The notes under the pieces are model-generated. The model was not told the DNA's origin and ran no database searches. It was given only the letters and a program-made list of their open reading frames with translations. Shown here one piece after another: positions 17,889 through 27,323 of a stretch of 64,000 bases of DNA. Within the stretch, counting starts at the first letter, position 1; each line of letters begins with the position of its first letter. Both the position numbers and the translations under genes were made by a program. The DNA comes from Curtobacterium aurantiacum (lineage in GTDB: Bacteria; Actinomycetota; Actinomycetes; Actinomycetales; Microbacteriaceae), in the NCBI RefSeq assembly GCF_018598555.1, contig NZ_JAHEWN010000004.1:62001-126000 (forward strand). Direction: 5' to 3'.

Positions 17889-19115
17889 CTAGCGCCGGGG
17901 CGTGATGCGTCGGCGTCCGGTCGCGGACTCGGACATCGCACCGAGGATGAGCGCCGACTGCACGATCAGGGCGTCACGGGCGTGCGTGGCGTCCCACCCG
18001 ATGATGTCGGCGACGCGGCGCAGCCGGTAGCGCACGGTGTTCGGGTGCACGAAGAGCTCCCGCGCCGTGGCCTCGAGCGAGCGGCCTGTGTCGAGGTAGC
18101 ACCAGAGCGTCTGCAGGAGTTCGGTGGACTGGTCCTTGAGCGGGACGTAGATGCGCTGGACCAGGGCCGACCGGGCGAGGGGGTCGCCGGCCAGGGCACG
18201 CTCGGGCAGCAGGTCGTCGGCGAGGGCCGGTCGGGGCACCCCGCGCCAGGCACGCGCGACCGCGAACCCGGCGAGGGCGGCCTTCGCGCTGGTCGAGGCG
18301 TCGACGACCCCGGGGACCTCGTTGCCGAGCACCAGGTAGCCCTCGCCGAACAGCGGTTCGAGGGCCTGCGCGATGGTGGTGAAGGAGACGGGTTCCTCGC
18401 CCTCGGGCACGTCGTCGCGCGGGGTGGCACGACCGATGACGACGACGAGCCGTGATCCCTGGACCCCGACGAGGACGTCGGCGTCCAGGTGTCGTGCGGT
18501 GCGACGGACCTGGTCGACCTCGAGCTGCTTCGGCGCGGTGCCGACGAGCACCGCGACCTCGCCGTGCCCGTGCCACCCGAGGGCGGCGATGCGGGACGGC
18601 AGCTCGTCGTCGTACTCGCCGGAGAGGATCGAGTCGACCACGAGTGCTTCGAGCCGGGCGTCCCACAGGCCGCGGGCCTCGGCCGCGCGGGCGTAGACGT
18701 CGGCGGCGGCGAACGCGATGTCGCGGGAGTACTTGAGGATCGCCTCCTGCAGCATCTCGTCGTCGGCGGCGCGTTCCTCGACCACGGTGACCACCACGCG
18801 GATGAGCTGCAGGGTCTGCTGCAGGCTCACCGAGCGCAGGAGCTCACGCGGCGCGGAGCCGAAGACGTCGGCCGCGGCGATCCACGGCGTCGACGCGGTG
18901 CCCTCGAGCCAGCTGATGAACGAGGTGATGCCGGCCTGGGCGACGAGGCCCACGGCGGAGCGACGCCCCGGCGGCATCTCGCTGTACCAGGGGAGCGTGT
19001 CCTCGAGCCGCTTGATCGTCGCGGTGGAGAGTTCTCCGGACACCTGACGGAGCCAGGAGAGCGCACGCTCACGCGCGCTCTCCTGGCTCTCGTGGTCCGG
19101 GCGGACCGTCGTCAC
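17889..19115 (-). CDS. fasR: PucR-family activator of fatty acid synthesis, FasR-like
   Basis: 408 residues. C-terminal PucR-type helix-turn-helix at about 335-395 (SLEATARELFVHPNTVRYRLRR is its recognition region, given here by ends SLEATARELF and NTVRYRLRRV). The middle has a GGDEF-like fold remnant typical of CdaR/PucR proteins. Order fasR-fabD-fabH-acpP-fabF is the one seen in Streptomyces, where FasR activates the fab genes. It starts 7 bp after the aceE stop, so it can be read from the aceE message. ATG at 19115. Confidence 0.88.
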   Translation of the reverse strand: MTTVRPDHESQESARERALSWLRQVSGELSTATIKRLEDTLPWYSEMPPGRRSAVGLVAQAGITSFISWLEGTASTPWIAAADVFGSAPRELLRSVSLQQTLQLIRVVVTVVEERAADDEMLQEAILKYSRDIAFAAADVYARAAEARGLWDARLEALVVDSILSGEYDDELPSRIAALGWHGHGEVAVLVGTAPKQLEVDQVRRTARHLDADVLVGVQGSRLVVVIGRATPRDDVPEGEEPVSFTTIAQALEPLFGEGYLVLGNEVPGVVDASTSAKAALAGFAVARAWRGVPRPALADDLLPERALAGDPLARSALVQRIYVPLKDQSTELLQTLWCYLDTGRSLEATARELFVHPNTVRYRLRRVADIIGWDATHARDALIVQSALILGAMSESATGRRRITPRR

Positions 19116-19122
19116 GGGTTGA

Positions 19123-21867
19123 TCAGCTCTCGCCGCCCGCGCTGCCGGTGGTGCCGGCGGTGACGTCGTGCAGACGGTACTTGTCGATCGCCTGCTGGAC
19201 GAGCGCGCCGTCGACCTTGCCCTGGCGGGCGAGCTGCTGCAGCGTCCGCACGACGACCGAGGGGCCGTCGATGTGGAAGAAGCGGCGAGCGGCCGGACGG
19301 GTGTCCGAGAAGCCGAAGCCGTCGGCGCCGAGCGTGGCGTAGTTGGTCGGCACGAACGGACGGATCTGCTCCTGCACCAGGTGCATGAAGTCGCTCACGG
19401 CGACGACCGGGCCCTCGGTGCCGAGCAGACGCTCGGTGACGAACGGCGTGCGGGCCGGCTCGTTCGGGTTGAGGAACGCCTGCTGCTCGGCGGCCACACC
19501 GTCGCGGTACAGCTCACCCCAGCTCGTGACGCTCCAGACGTCGGCCGACACGCCCCAGTCCTCGGCGAGGAGCTGCTGCGCCTCGAGGATCCACGGCACG
19601 GCGACACCGGACGCGAGCAGCTGGGCCTTCGGGCCGTCGTGCTCGCTCGGCTTGAGCAGGTACATCCCCTTGAGGATGCCCTCGACGTCGACGCCCTCGG
19701 GCTCGGCCGGCTGGACCAGCGGCTCGTTGTAGACCGTCAGGTAGTACATGACGTTCGGGTCGGCGTGCTTGGGCGAGCCGTCCTCGTTCGTGCCGTACAT
19801 GCGGTCGAGGCCGGCCTTGACGATGTGGCCGATCTCGTAGCCGTACGCCGGGTCGTACGAGACGACGGCGGGGTTCGTCGTGGCGAGGAGCGGCGAGTGG
19901 CCGTCCGCGTGCTGCAGGCCCTCGCCCGTCAGCGTGGTGCGGCCGGCGGTCGCGCCGATCATGAAGCCACGGGTCATCTGGTCGCCGGCGGCCCAGATGG
20001 CGTCGCCGGTGCGCTGGAACCCGAACATCGAGTAGAAGACGTAGACCGGGATGAGCGGCTCGCCCTGCGTCGAGTACGAGGTGCCGACCGCGGTGAACGC
20101 CGCGAGGGCACCCGCCTCGTTGATGCCGACGTGGATGATCTGGCCCTGCGGGCTCTCCTTGTAGGCCAGGAGGAGCTCACGGTCGACCGACGTGTAGTGC
20201 TGGCCGTTCGGGTTGTAGATCTTCGCCGACGGGAAGTACGCGTCCATGCCGAACGTGCGGGCTTCGTCCGGGATGATCGGGACGACGCGGTTGCCGAAGT
20301 CGGGGGAGCGCAGCAGGTCCTTCAGCAGGCGGGCGAACGCCATGGTCGTTGCGACCTCCTGCTTGCCGGAGCCCTTCTTCACGACCTGGTACTTCGAGTC
20401 GTCCGGCAGCGTGAGCTGCGTGTACTTCGTGCGACGCTCCGGCACGTACCCGCCGAGCGTCCGACGACGCTCGTGCATGTACTGGATCGCCTCGTCGTCG
20501 TTGCCCGGGTGGTAGTACGGCGGCGTGTAGGGGTTCTCTTCCAGCTGCGCGTCGGAGATCGGGATGCGCATCTCGTCGCGGAACTGCTTGAGGTTGTCGA
20601 GCGTGAGCTTCTTCATCTGGTGGGTCGCGTTGCGCCCCTCGAAGCTCGGGCCGAGGCCGTAGCCCTTGACCGTCTTCGCCAGGATGACCGTCGGCTGGCC
20701 CTTGTGCTCGGTCGCGGCCTTGAACGCGGCGTAGACCTTGCGGTAGTCGTGGCCACCGCGCTTGAGGTTCCAGATCTGGTCGTCGGTGTAGTCCTTGACC
20801 AGTTCGAGCGCCTTCGGGTCGCGCCCGAAGAAGTTCTCGCGGACGTACGCGCCGTTCTCGGCCTTGTACGTCTGGTAGTCGCCGTCCGGCGTCTGGTTCA
20901 TCAGGTTGAGGAGCGCGCCCTCGGTGTCGCGGGCGAGCAGGTCGTCCCACTCGCGGCCCCAGACGACCTTGATGACGTTCCAGCCCGCACCGCGGAAGAA
21001 CGCCTCGAGCTCCTGGATGATCTTGCCGTTGCCACGGACCGGACCGTCGAGTCGCTGCAGGTTGCAGTTGATGACGAAGTTCAGGTTGTCGAGACCGTCG
21101 TTCGCGGCGACCTGGAGCTGTCCGCGGGACTCGACCTCGTCCATCTCGCCGTCGCCCAGGAACGCCCAGACCTGCTGGTCCATGGCGTCCTTGATGCCGC
21201 GGTTCGACAGGTACTTGGCCTGCTGCGCCTGGTAGATCGCGTTGATCGGGCCGATGCCCATCGACACGGTCGGGAACTGCCAGAAGTGCGGCATGAGGCG
21301 CGGGTGGGGGTACGACGAGAGACCGCCGCCGGCGTGCGACTTCTCCTGCCGGAAGCCGTCGAGCTGGTCCTCGGAGAGACGCCCTTCCATGTACGCGCGG
21401 GCGTACATGCCGGGGGAGGCGTGGCCCTGGAAGAAGACCTGGTCGCCACCGGACGGGTGGTCCTGCGCGCGGAAGAAGTGGTTGTAGCCGACCTCGTACA
21501 TCGCGGCGCTCGACGCGTAGGTCGAGATGTGCCCGCCCACCGCGATGCCCGGACGCTGCGCGCGGTGCACCGTGATGGCCGCGTTCCAGCGGATCCAACG
21601 GCGGTACCGGCGCTCCAGCTCTTCGTCGCCGGGGAACTCCGGCTCGTTCTCCGGCGCGATGGTGTTCACGTAGTCCGTCGTCGGGACCATCGGCACACCG
21701 AGGTGCAGTTCCTTGGACCGCTTGAGCAGGCTCAGCATGATCTCGCGACCGCGCTGGTGTCCGTGGGTCTGGACCAGCCCGTCGAGGGACTCACGCCATT
21801 CGGCGGTCTCCTGCGGATCCTGGTCGTTCGCCCCGGTGCTGTACGGGTCCTGGTCGTTCACCGTCAC
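19123..21867 (-). CDS. aceE: Pyruvate dehydrogenase E1 component, homodimeric
   Basis: 914 residues, normal for the homodimeric E1. Decarboxylates pyruvate with thiamine diphosphate and acetylates the lipoyl domain of E2, producing acetyl-CoA. The ThDP motif is GDGEMDE...NFVINCN (about 255-290), and the middle domain has the expected transketolase-type [16 protein letters not shown]. The GTG at 21867 begins [10 protein letters not shown], the conserved start in this group; a GTG two codons inside is an alternative. Located directly before fasR (7-bp gap). A -10-like TAGAGT lies on the minus strand at 21945-21950. Confidence 0.95.
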   Translation of the reverse strand: MTVNDQDPYSTGANDQDPQETAEWRESLDGLVQTHGHQRGREIMLSLLKRSKELHLGVPMVPTTDYVNTIAPENEPEFPGDEELERRYRRWIRWNAAITVHRAQRPGIAVGGHISTYASSAAMYEVGYNHFFRAQDHPSGGDQVFFQGHASPGMYARAYMEGRLSEDQLDGFRQEKSHAGGGLSSYPHPRLMPHFWQFPTVSMGIGPINAIYQAQQAKYLSNRGIKDAMDQQVWAFLGDGEMDEVESRGQLQVAANDGLDNLNFVINCNLQRLDGPVRGNGKIIQELEAFFRGAGWNVIKVVWGREWDDLLARDTEGALLNLMNQTPDGDYQTYKAENGAYVRENFFGRDPKALELVKDYTDDQIWNLKRGGHDYRKVYAAFKAATEHKGQPTVILAKTVKGYGLGPSFEGRNATHQMKKLTLDNLKQFRDEMRIPISDAQLEENPYTPPYYHPGNDDEAIQYMHERRRTLGGYVPERRTKYTQLTLPDDSKYQVVKKGSGKQEVATTMAFARLLKDLLRSPDFGNRVVPIIPDEARTFGMDAYFPSAKIYNPNGQHYTSVDRELLLAYKESPQGQIIHVGINEAGALAAFTAVGTSYSTQGEPLIPVYVFYSMFGFQRTGDAIWAAGDQMTRGFMIGATAGRTTLTGEGLQHADGHSPLLATTNPAVVSYDPAYGYEIGHIVKAGLDRMYGTNEDGSPKHADPNVMYYLTVYNEPLVQPAEPEGVDVEGILKGMYLLKPSEHDGPKAQLLASGVAVPWILEAQQLLAEDWGVSADVWSVTSWGELYRDGVAAEQQAFLNPNEPARTPFVTERLLGTEGPVVAVSDFMHLVQEQIRPFVPTNYATLGADGFGFSDTRPAARRFFHIDGPSVVVRTLQQLARQGKVDGALVQQAIDKYRLHDVTAGTTGSAGGES

Positions 21868-21944
21868 CCTTGACCTCGTTCGTTCTCGTGGTGGTGGACA
21901 TGGTGGCTCCGGTGGTCGGGTCACGACCGGCTGGGGCCCCGTCC

Positions 21945-21950
21945 ACTCTA
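21945..21950 (-). promoter_or_regulatory. Probable -10 box for aceE
   Basis: TAGAGT read on the minus strand, about 78 nt upstream of the aceE GTG. The 242-bp aceE/ahpE gap holds this and the divergent peroxiredoxin promoter; otherwise it is G/T-rich repeats (GTGGTGGTGG) with no coding potential. Confidence 0.4.
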
Positions 21951-22001
21951 GGCCCCAGGACCGACGCTGATGCTGATGGTGACGTGCAGGTGGACGGGTG
22001 C

Positions 22002-22029
22002 TTGCATTCACGTGTCGTCGGCGTAGCAT
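22002..22029 (+). promoter_or_regulatory. Probable promoter of the peroxiredoxin gene
   Basis: TTGCAT (22002-22007), 16-bp spacer, TAGCAT (22024-22029), giving a leader of about 75 nt. Confidence 0.5.
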
Positions 22030-22109
22030 GGCCGATCGTGCGCACGCGATCTGCGAGTGCACGGACCCGACGGGCACACCCCACGCCCGAGGAAGAAGCA
22101 CACGTAGCG

Positions 22110-22598
22110 ATGGCACTGGAGATCGGCTCACTCGCGCCGGACTTCGAGCTCCCGAACCAGTTCGGTGAGCACGTCCGACTCAGCGACTTCCGCGGCAACC
22201 GCCCGGTCGCACTCGTCTTCTTCCCGCTGGCGTTCTCGTCCGGGTGCACGAACGAGCTCTGCACCCTGCAGGACAACATCACGATGTTCCAGGACCAGCG
22301 CATCGAGCTCCTCGGCATCTCGGTCGACTCGAAGGCGACGCTCCGGTCGTTCGCCGAGACGAACGGCTACGACTTCGAGCTGCTCGCCGACTTCTGGCCG
22401 CACGGCGCGGTCTCGAAGGAGTACGGCGTGTTCCTCGAGAAGAAGGGCTTCGCCACCCGCGCGACCTTCGTCATCGACGTGCAGGGCCGCATCAAGGCGT
22501 CGATCATCACCGAGCCCGGCCTGCAGCGCGACGTCGCCGAGTACAAGGCGGCCCTCGACCGGCTCGCCGCCTGCTCGGCACCCGTCCCCGTCGGTTAG
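22110..22598 (+). CDS. AhpE-type peroxiredoxin
   Basis: 162 residues. Thiol peroxidase that reduces peroxides in the cytoplasm. The peroxidatic cysteine is Cys46 in PLAFSSGC, matching the P-x-x-S/T-x-x-C pattern; Cys51 follows in NELC, as in the AhpE/one-Cys-like group. The C-terminus is short, without a resolving-Cys extension. ATG at 22110 with GGAAGAAG 15-20 nt ahead. Divergent from aceE. Electron donor unknown. Confidence 0.92.
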   Translation: MALEIGSLAPDFELPNQFGEHVRLSDFRGNRPVALVFFPLAFSSGCTNELCTLQDNITMFQDQRIELLGISVDSKATLRSFAETNGYDFELLADFWPHGAVSKEYGVFLEKKGFATRATFVIDVQGRIKASIITEPGLQRDVAEYKAALDRLAACSAPVPVG

Positions 22599-22609
22599 CG
22601 TTCCGAATC

Positions 22610-22650
22610 CCTCCTGACGGACGCATCCGCGTCGACGGTCGGACAGGAGG
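22610..22650 (+). promoter_or_regulatory. Hairpin that buries the ribosome-binding site of the next gene
   Basis: CCTCCTG (22610-22616) is the exact complement of CAGGAGG (22644-22650), which is the Shine-Dalgarno sequence of the GTG at 22655. Inside lies a smaller stem GACGC-ATCC-GCGTC (22620-22633). It may end the peroxiredoxin transcript or restrain translation of the hydrolase. Confidence 0.5.
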
Positions 22651-22654
22651 CCCG

Positions 22655-23581
22655 GTGCACGCCATCGACACCGACCCACGTGGTCACGGGGTCGCCGCTG
22701 ATGCGTACGCCCCATACCCGGTGCGCGTCACGCCCGGCGCCTGGGGGCTGAACCGCACGCTCGTGGCGGCCCCGACCGGGCCCGTCGTCGTGCACCACCG
22801 CGCCGGCCCGGACCCGCTCCTGCTGCTGCACGGCGTCGCCGGCTCCTGGTCGACGTGGACACCGCTGCTGCACGCCGCGGACGGGATCGGCGACCGCGGG
22901 CTGGTGCTCGTCGACCTGCCCGGCTGGGGATCGTCGCCGGCTCCGGACGGTCCGCTCGGGCTCGACGCCGTCACCGGTGCCGTGTCGGCCGTCCTCGGTG
23001 CGCTGGGCCTCGGCGCGGTCGACGTCGTCGGGCACTCGATGGGCGCGTTCGTCGGGCTGCACCTGGCGGTGGTGGCGCCCGAGCGGGTGCGGTCGCTCGC
23101 CCTGGTGTCCGGCACCACGGTCGCGACCGCCGGGGCTGCTCGGCACCCCGTGCGCGGGCTCCGGACGCTGCCGGCGTTCACCCTGCTGCGTGCGGGCCTC
23201 ACGGTGACCGGGGGCGCCGCTCGCCCGCTCCTCCGGGGGATCGCGCGGATCGGGCTGCTGCCGCTCGTCGCCGCGCCGGTGTTCACGCACGTGCGGCGGC
23301 TCGACCCGAGCGTGCTCGACGCCTTCGTCGAGGAGCTCCGGCCGGAGCAGTTCACCGAGGCCGCGCGGTCGGCGGCGGCGTACGACGTCGACCGGTGGCG
23401 CACGATCACCTGTCCGGTGACCGCGATGGCCGGGCGCGACGACGTGTTCGCGCGGGTGTCGGACCTCGCGGCGCTGCGGGAGCTCCTGCCGCAGACGCGC
23501 ACCGTGCTGCTCGACGACTGCGGGCACTTCGCCCACGTCGAGCGTCCCGACGCGGTCGCCGGGACACTCGGCCTCTGCTGA
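22655..23581 (+). CDS. Alpha/beta hydrolase
   Basis: 308 residues. Canonical fold with oxyanion motif LLLHGVAGSW (about 56-65), nucleophile Ser128 in GHSMGAF and the catalytic His in DDCGHFAHVE near the C-terminus. The first ~35 residues are an extension. Substrate unknown (esterase, lactonase or C-C hydrolase are all possible). GTG at 22655 is 5 nt after AGGAGG. It converges on the next gene with a 15-bp gap. Confidence 0.85.
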   Translation: MHAIDTDPRGHGVAADAYAPYPVRVTPGAWGLNRTLVAAPTGPVVVHHRAGPDPLLLLHGVAGSWSTWTPLLHAADGIGDRGLVLVDLPGWGSSPAPDGPLGLDAVTGAVSAVLGALGLGAVDVVGHSMGAFVGLHLAVVAPERVRSLALVSGTTVATAGAARHPVRGLRTLPAFTLLRAGLTVTGGAARPLLRGIARIGLLPLVAAPVFTHVRRLDPSVLDAFVEELRPEQFTEAARSAAAYDVDRWRTITCPVTAMAGRDDVFARVSDLAALRELLPQTRTVLLDDCGHFAHVERPDAVAGTLGLC

Positions 23582-23596
23582 GCCGGTCGGGCCGCG

Positions 23597-25183
23597 TCAG
23601 GCGGGGACGGGGAACGTCGCGGCGACGCGGGAGCGCACCTCGGCGACGACGGCCTCGCGCATCGCGGGGGAGAACAGCGCGTGGTCGCCGTCCTCGACGC
23701 GGACGACGGACACCGACCCGCGACGGTCGTCACCGGGCCAGCGCCGGACGGCCTTCTGTCCGCCGAGCCGGTCGAACAGGGCGGCGTCCTCCGGGGCGAC
23801 GATCACGACGACGTCGGTGCCGTGCTCGACGAGCGGGCGGACGTGGCCGACGACCCCGCCCATCCGGTCACGGCGTGCGATCCGGTCGCGGACGGCCTTC
23901 GGCACGAACCGGTTGTAGCGCTCGCGCACCCACATCCGAGCCGGTGAGGGAGCGTCGACCGCCCGGACGCCGTCTGCGTACGAGCCGGGCTCGGCCGGGC
24001 CGCGACGGTAGTCGTTCGGGCTGATCTCGATGACCAGGCGCGGGGCCTCCTCGACGGCGCGGCCCGCGACCCAGGCGCCGGCGCACATGCCGACGAGCAC
24101 GAGCCGGTCCGAGGGAGTGGCGAGTGCGGTGACGACGGCGGACTGGTCCTCCACCCACTCCTGCGCGAACAGGAAGCTCCGCTCGTCCTCGTGCACGCCG
24201 GTGCTCTCGCCGGTGGCACGACGGTCGACCCGGACGACCCGGACACCGTCGCGGGCGAGCGCGCGGGCGAGTTCGACCTGGTAGTCGGTGGCCCCCACGC
24301 GGTGCTCGGCGCCGCCGCTGTGGAGCACCACGACGGGGGCGTCGTGGTGCTGGGTCGACGAGACGGTCTCGATCCCGAACAACCCCTGTTCGCCGAGGCG
24401 GACGATCCGCTCGGAGACGCGGCCGTCGACGTCGAGGATCTCCTCGAGGACGGGCGCCGTGACGGGCACCGCCACATCGGGTGCCCAGGAGTCGAGCCAG
24501 GCGACGACGGTGTCGACGGCGGCCCCGGGGATGCGGGCGTGGATGCTCGTGCCGTCGAGGAGCTCGGCGCTGCCGGTGACCTCGGTGACGGGCACGCCGC
24601 CCAGGCCCTTCGGCGGGGTCGCGCCCGGACGGACGAGTGCGACGGTGGGCCCGGTTCGCGGGGCGAAGGCGAGGTCCGACAGTGCGGCGGCCTCGTCGGG
24701 CTCGACGTCGAACCCGATCAGGCTCTCGACGTCGTCGACCACGCGGTCCGCACCGATCGTGATCGTCGCCAGGGCGCGCTGCCGACGGAGCCAGCCCTTG
24801 CCCGATGCCGGTGCGTCCCAGACGACGAGGCCGTCCGCGTCAGCGGCCGCGTTCGCCGCGACGAGGGCGGCCGAGGCCAGCCCGACGAAGGCGACGTGCT
24901 GCACCCCCGTCGTGCGGAGCACGGCGGCGGCGTGGCGTGCGGACCGGACCTGCGCGTCGGGCGTGGTGTCGGGGGCGCCGTCACCACGTCCGGACGGGTC
25001 GTAGCGCACCGAGGCGATGCCACGGGCCTCCAGGCGGTCCGCCAGCAGACGGAGCGTGCGGTACGCGATGACGCCCTCCTGCCCGAGCGGTGGACAGATG
25101 ACGACGCCGGCGCGCGCCGTGGCGGGCAGCTGGACCGCGGCGCGGATCGCCGGCGATCCGGACCAGCCGTGCAGCGTGGTCAC
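23597..25183 (-). CDS. Tandem alpha/beta hydrolase with cysteine nucleophile (aminoacyl-carrier cluster)
   Basis: 528 residues made of two alpha/beta-hydrolase halves. The N-terminal half (about 1-235) has GLASA where the nucleophile elbow should be and no evident triad, so it is probably inactive. The C-terminal half (about 265-528) has the elbow GMCAG with Cys367, Asp466 (VAPEDA) and His501 (DGDHALFS), a Cys-Asp-His triad as in some thioesterases and acyltransferases. It resembles the tandem hydrolases found with exosortase-type and carrier-protein gene sets. GTG at 25183 overlaps the ligase stop (GTGA). Likely role: releasing or transferring the product from the carrier protein; this is inferred. 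Confidence 0.75.
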   Translation of the reverse strand: MTTLHGWSGSPAIRAAVQLPATARAGVVICPPLGQEGVIAYRTLRLLADRLEARGIASVRYDPSGRGDGAPDTTPDAQVRSARHAAAVLRTTGVQHVAFVGLASAALVAANAAADADGLVVWDAPASGKGWLRRQRALATITIGADRVVDDVESLIGFDVEPDEAAALSDLAFAPRTGPTVALVRPGATPPKGLGGVPVTEVTGSAELLDGTSIHARIPGAAVDTVVAWLDSWAPDVAVPVTAPVLEEILDVDGRVSERIVRLGEQGLFGIETVSSTQHHDAPVVVLHSGGAEHRVGATDYQVELARALARDGVRVVRVDRRATGESTGVHEDERSFLFAQEWVEDQSAVVTALATPSDRLVLVGMCAGAWVAGRAVEEAPRLVIEISPNDYRRGPAEPGSYADGVRAVDAPSPARMWVRERYNRFVPKAVRDRIARRDRMGGVVGHVRPLVEHGTDVVVIVAPEDAALFDRLGGQKAVRRWPGDDRRGSVSVVRVEDGDHALFSPAMREAVVAEVRSRVAATFPVPA

Positions 25184-26151
25184 AGGACGAGGGCGGCACG
25201 GGTGGACGCCGGCCAGGCGTCGACGTCCGTGCCGTGGGCGGCGAACAGGGCGATGGTGATGCGCTCGAGGCCGAACGCGATGCAGGCGCTGTGCGCGACC
25301 TGTCCGTCCTCGGTGCGGAGGCCGAACGAGGTGCCGAAGTGGTCCTCGTGCAGGTTCGCGGAGCTGATCGCGGTGGCGTCGTGGTCGGGGCCGTAGACCG
25401 GCGTCACGAACTCGAACTTGAGCGCCTGCGCGACCTGGTTGCGGGCGAGCATCTGCCCGACGCGGCCGAAGAACGGGTCGTTCGCCGGCACGACGTCGAT
25501 CTCGAGGCCGAACGACTCGAGCAGGGCGCGCATCACGGGGATGCTGCCGTCGCGGTGGGCGGCTGCGGAGGCGGGCGTGCCGACGTGCACGAACTCGTGC
25601 ATGTGGAAGGCCTGCAGGCGCATCGGGTCGAGCGAGGGTTCGCGGCGGAACGAGTCGCCGAGGATGTCGAAGAACCGGCCCTGCTGGGGCACGGTGTCGC
25701 CGATCAGGCCGTAGACCGGGTGGCAGACGGCGGGGGTGAGCATGAGGTCGGCCGGCTCGAGGAACCCCTCCCAGCGCTCACCGTGCTCGCGGGCGGCGAG
25801 CAGTGCGCGGTGGGTGCGGTCGTCGCCGGTGAACCCTGAGATCGACGCGGCGAGGTCCGGGAACGACGCGATGTAGTCCGTGCGCTCGAAGGACGCGAGC
25901 GGCTCGACCGGGGGGAAGCGCAGGACCTCGGCGCCGAGGTGCTCCTGGCTGCGGACCGCGGCGGCGTCGACGGCGGTGTACACGCGCTCGAAGACGCCGG
26001 TACGGCCGTAGAGGCCGGGGGCGCCGAGGTCGAGGAGCACACCGTCGGTGAGCAGGCTGGCGCGGAGGGCGGCGCGGGCGGCGTCGAGTGCCGCGGGCGT
26101 GTCCGTGGTGGCGGTCGCGGTGGTGCTGGTGGTGGTGTCCGTGGGGGTCAC
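25180..26151 (-). CDS. Amino acid:[carrier protein] ligase, class II aaRS homologue
   Basis: 323 residues, a stand-alone catalytic core of atypical SerRS type without any tRNA-binding domain. Motif 2 lies around SFRREPSLDPMRLQ (167-180) and motif 3 in AFGLERITIA (292-301). Cys143, Glu186 and Cys290 match the Cys-Glu-Cys zinc site of this family. Known homologues in rhizobia activate glycine or another small amino acid and load it on the phosphopantetheine arm of a small carrier protein encoded nearby; here that protein is at 27320-27619. GTG at 26151 overlaps the flavoprotein stop. The N-terminal Thr-rich stretch (1-18) is probably disordered. Amino acid choice cannot be read off. Confidence 0.85.
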   Translation of the reverse strand: MTPTDTTTSTTATATTDTPAALDAARAALRASLLTDGVLLDLGAPGLYGRTGVFERVYTAVDAAAVRSQEHLGAEVLRFPPVEPLASFERTDYIASFPDLAASISGFTGDDRTHRALLAAREHGERWEGFLEPADLMLTPAVCHPVYGLIGDTVPQQGRFFDILGDSFRREPSLDPMRLQAFHMHEFVHVGTPASAAAHRDGSIPVMRALLESFGLEIDVVPANDPFFGRVGQMLARNQVAQALKFEFVTPVYGPDHDATAISSANLHEDHFGTSFGLRTEDGQVAHSACIAFGLERITIALFAAHGTDVDAWPASTRAALVL

Positions 26152-27323
26152 AGGATCACTCCCGTCATGAGGGCCAGGTCGGCGTCGTTCTTGAGGAGAC
26201 GGTCGTTGCTCACCATGACGGCGGCGCCGTGGGCGTCTCGGAGGTGCCGGGCGATGCTCATCGGACCCGAGGCCGCGTAGCCCGCGATCCCGACGATGCG
26301 CAGCGCCTTCGTGACGATGTCGGTGACGCGCTCGGACGCACCGATCTTCAGGGCGTTCGCGGCGAGGGCGTACGCGCTCGAGGCCAGCACGTCCGGGTCG
26401 TCGGCGGCGGCGTCGAACCGTTCGGCGGCGTGGCGCACCGAGTCGGCGAGGGCCTGCAGGTCGACCAGGAGCTCGGCGAGCCGGAGCGCACCGGGCGGGG
26501 TCGTCCCGACGGCGGCCCGGGCCTGCTTGCGGACGGCGCTGCGGGCACGTTCGGCGGAGGAGACCGCGATGCCGAGCCAGACCGAGGCCCAGAGCACGTG
26601 CGACACCGGCAGGACGGTCTGGGCGGAGATCGTGGCGTAGTCGTCGCGGAACACCCGGTCGGTCGTCGTCTCGGTGTCGAGGATCCACCCGTTGCTGCAC
26701 GTGCCTCGGAGCCCCATGGTGTCCCAGGTCGACGTCTGCGACAGGAGCATCGCGTCCGTCCGGCAGATCAGCAGGCGCTGGTCCGACGCCGGGGCGTCCG
26801 GGTCGCGACGGGCGGTGACGAACACCGCGTCGGCCTCGGTGGCGTACGAGATCACCGGCGCGTCCTTGCGCAGGCGGATCCGGCCGTCGTCGGTCGGCTC
26901 GATGGAGCAGGTGGAACGCCGGGCGTCGCCGCCGACGCCACGCTCGGTGGTGGCTGACGCGACGAGTGCCCCGCCCCGGACGGCTTCGATGGTCTCGAGC
27001 ACGCCGGCACCGTCGCCGCCGTGCCGCCAGAGCGCCACGACCTGGCCCTGGTGCATCGCGAACACCATGCCGGTCGCGGCACACGCCCGCCCGAGTTCGG
27101 TCGCGATCGCGGAGAGCTCCGACACGGAGGCACCCTCGCCACCGTGCTCGAGCGGCACGGCGGCGGCGAGCAGTCCGTACTCCCGCATCGCGGCGATGGC
27201 CTCGCGCGGGGGCCGGGCGTCGCGGTCGACCTCGTCGGCGAACTGTGCGGCGACCTCGGCCACCGCGCTCGCACGCTCGGCGAAACGGTCGACGACCGAC
27301 GGTGCCGGCAGGACCAGGGTCAC
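26148..27323 (-). CDS. Acyl-CoA/acyl-ACP dehydrogenase-like flavoprotein
   Basis: 391 residues with the acyl-CoA dehydrogenase fold: N-terminal helical domain (about 1-115), beta domain (about 120-225, including WDTMGLRGTCSNG) and C-terminal helical domain ending in RHLRDAHGAAVMVSNDRL. At the place where medium-chain enzymes have their catalytic Glu this stretch has none, so it may be a modified dehydrogenase or a flavin monooxygenase of the same fold. Between the carrier protein and the ligase genes, it most likely oxidises the aminoacyl group while bound to the carrier, as prolyl-carrier dehydrogenases do; that is inference. GTG at 27323 overlaps the carrier protein stop. Confidence 0.8.
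   Translation of the reverse strand: MTLVLPAPSVVDRFAERASAVAEVAAQFADEVDRDARPPREAIAAMREYGLLAAAVPLEHGGEGASVSELSAIATELGRACAATGMVFAMHQGQVVALWRHGGDGAGVLETIEAVRGGALVASATTERGVGGDARRSTCSIEPTDDGRIRLRKDAPVISYATEADAVFVTARRDPDAPASDQRLLICRTDAMLLSQTSTWDTMGLRGTCSNGWILDTETTTDRVFRDDYATISAQTVLPVSHVLWASVWLGIAVSSAERARSAVRKQARAAVGTTPPGALRLAELLVDLQALADSVRHAAERFDAAADDPDVLASSAYALAANALKIGASERVTDIVTKALRIVGIAGYAASGPMSIARHLRDAHGAAVMVSNDRLLKNDADLALMTGVIL

Noticed and set aside
19168-21873. About 900-codon plus-strand frame opposite aceE
   Set aside because: Low-complexity Arg/Val/Leu/Asp-rich product with no motifs, fully overlapped by a well-conserved aceE on the other strand.
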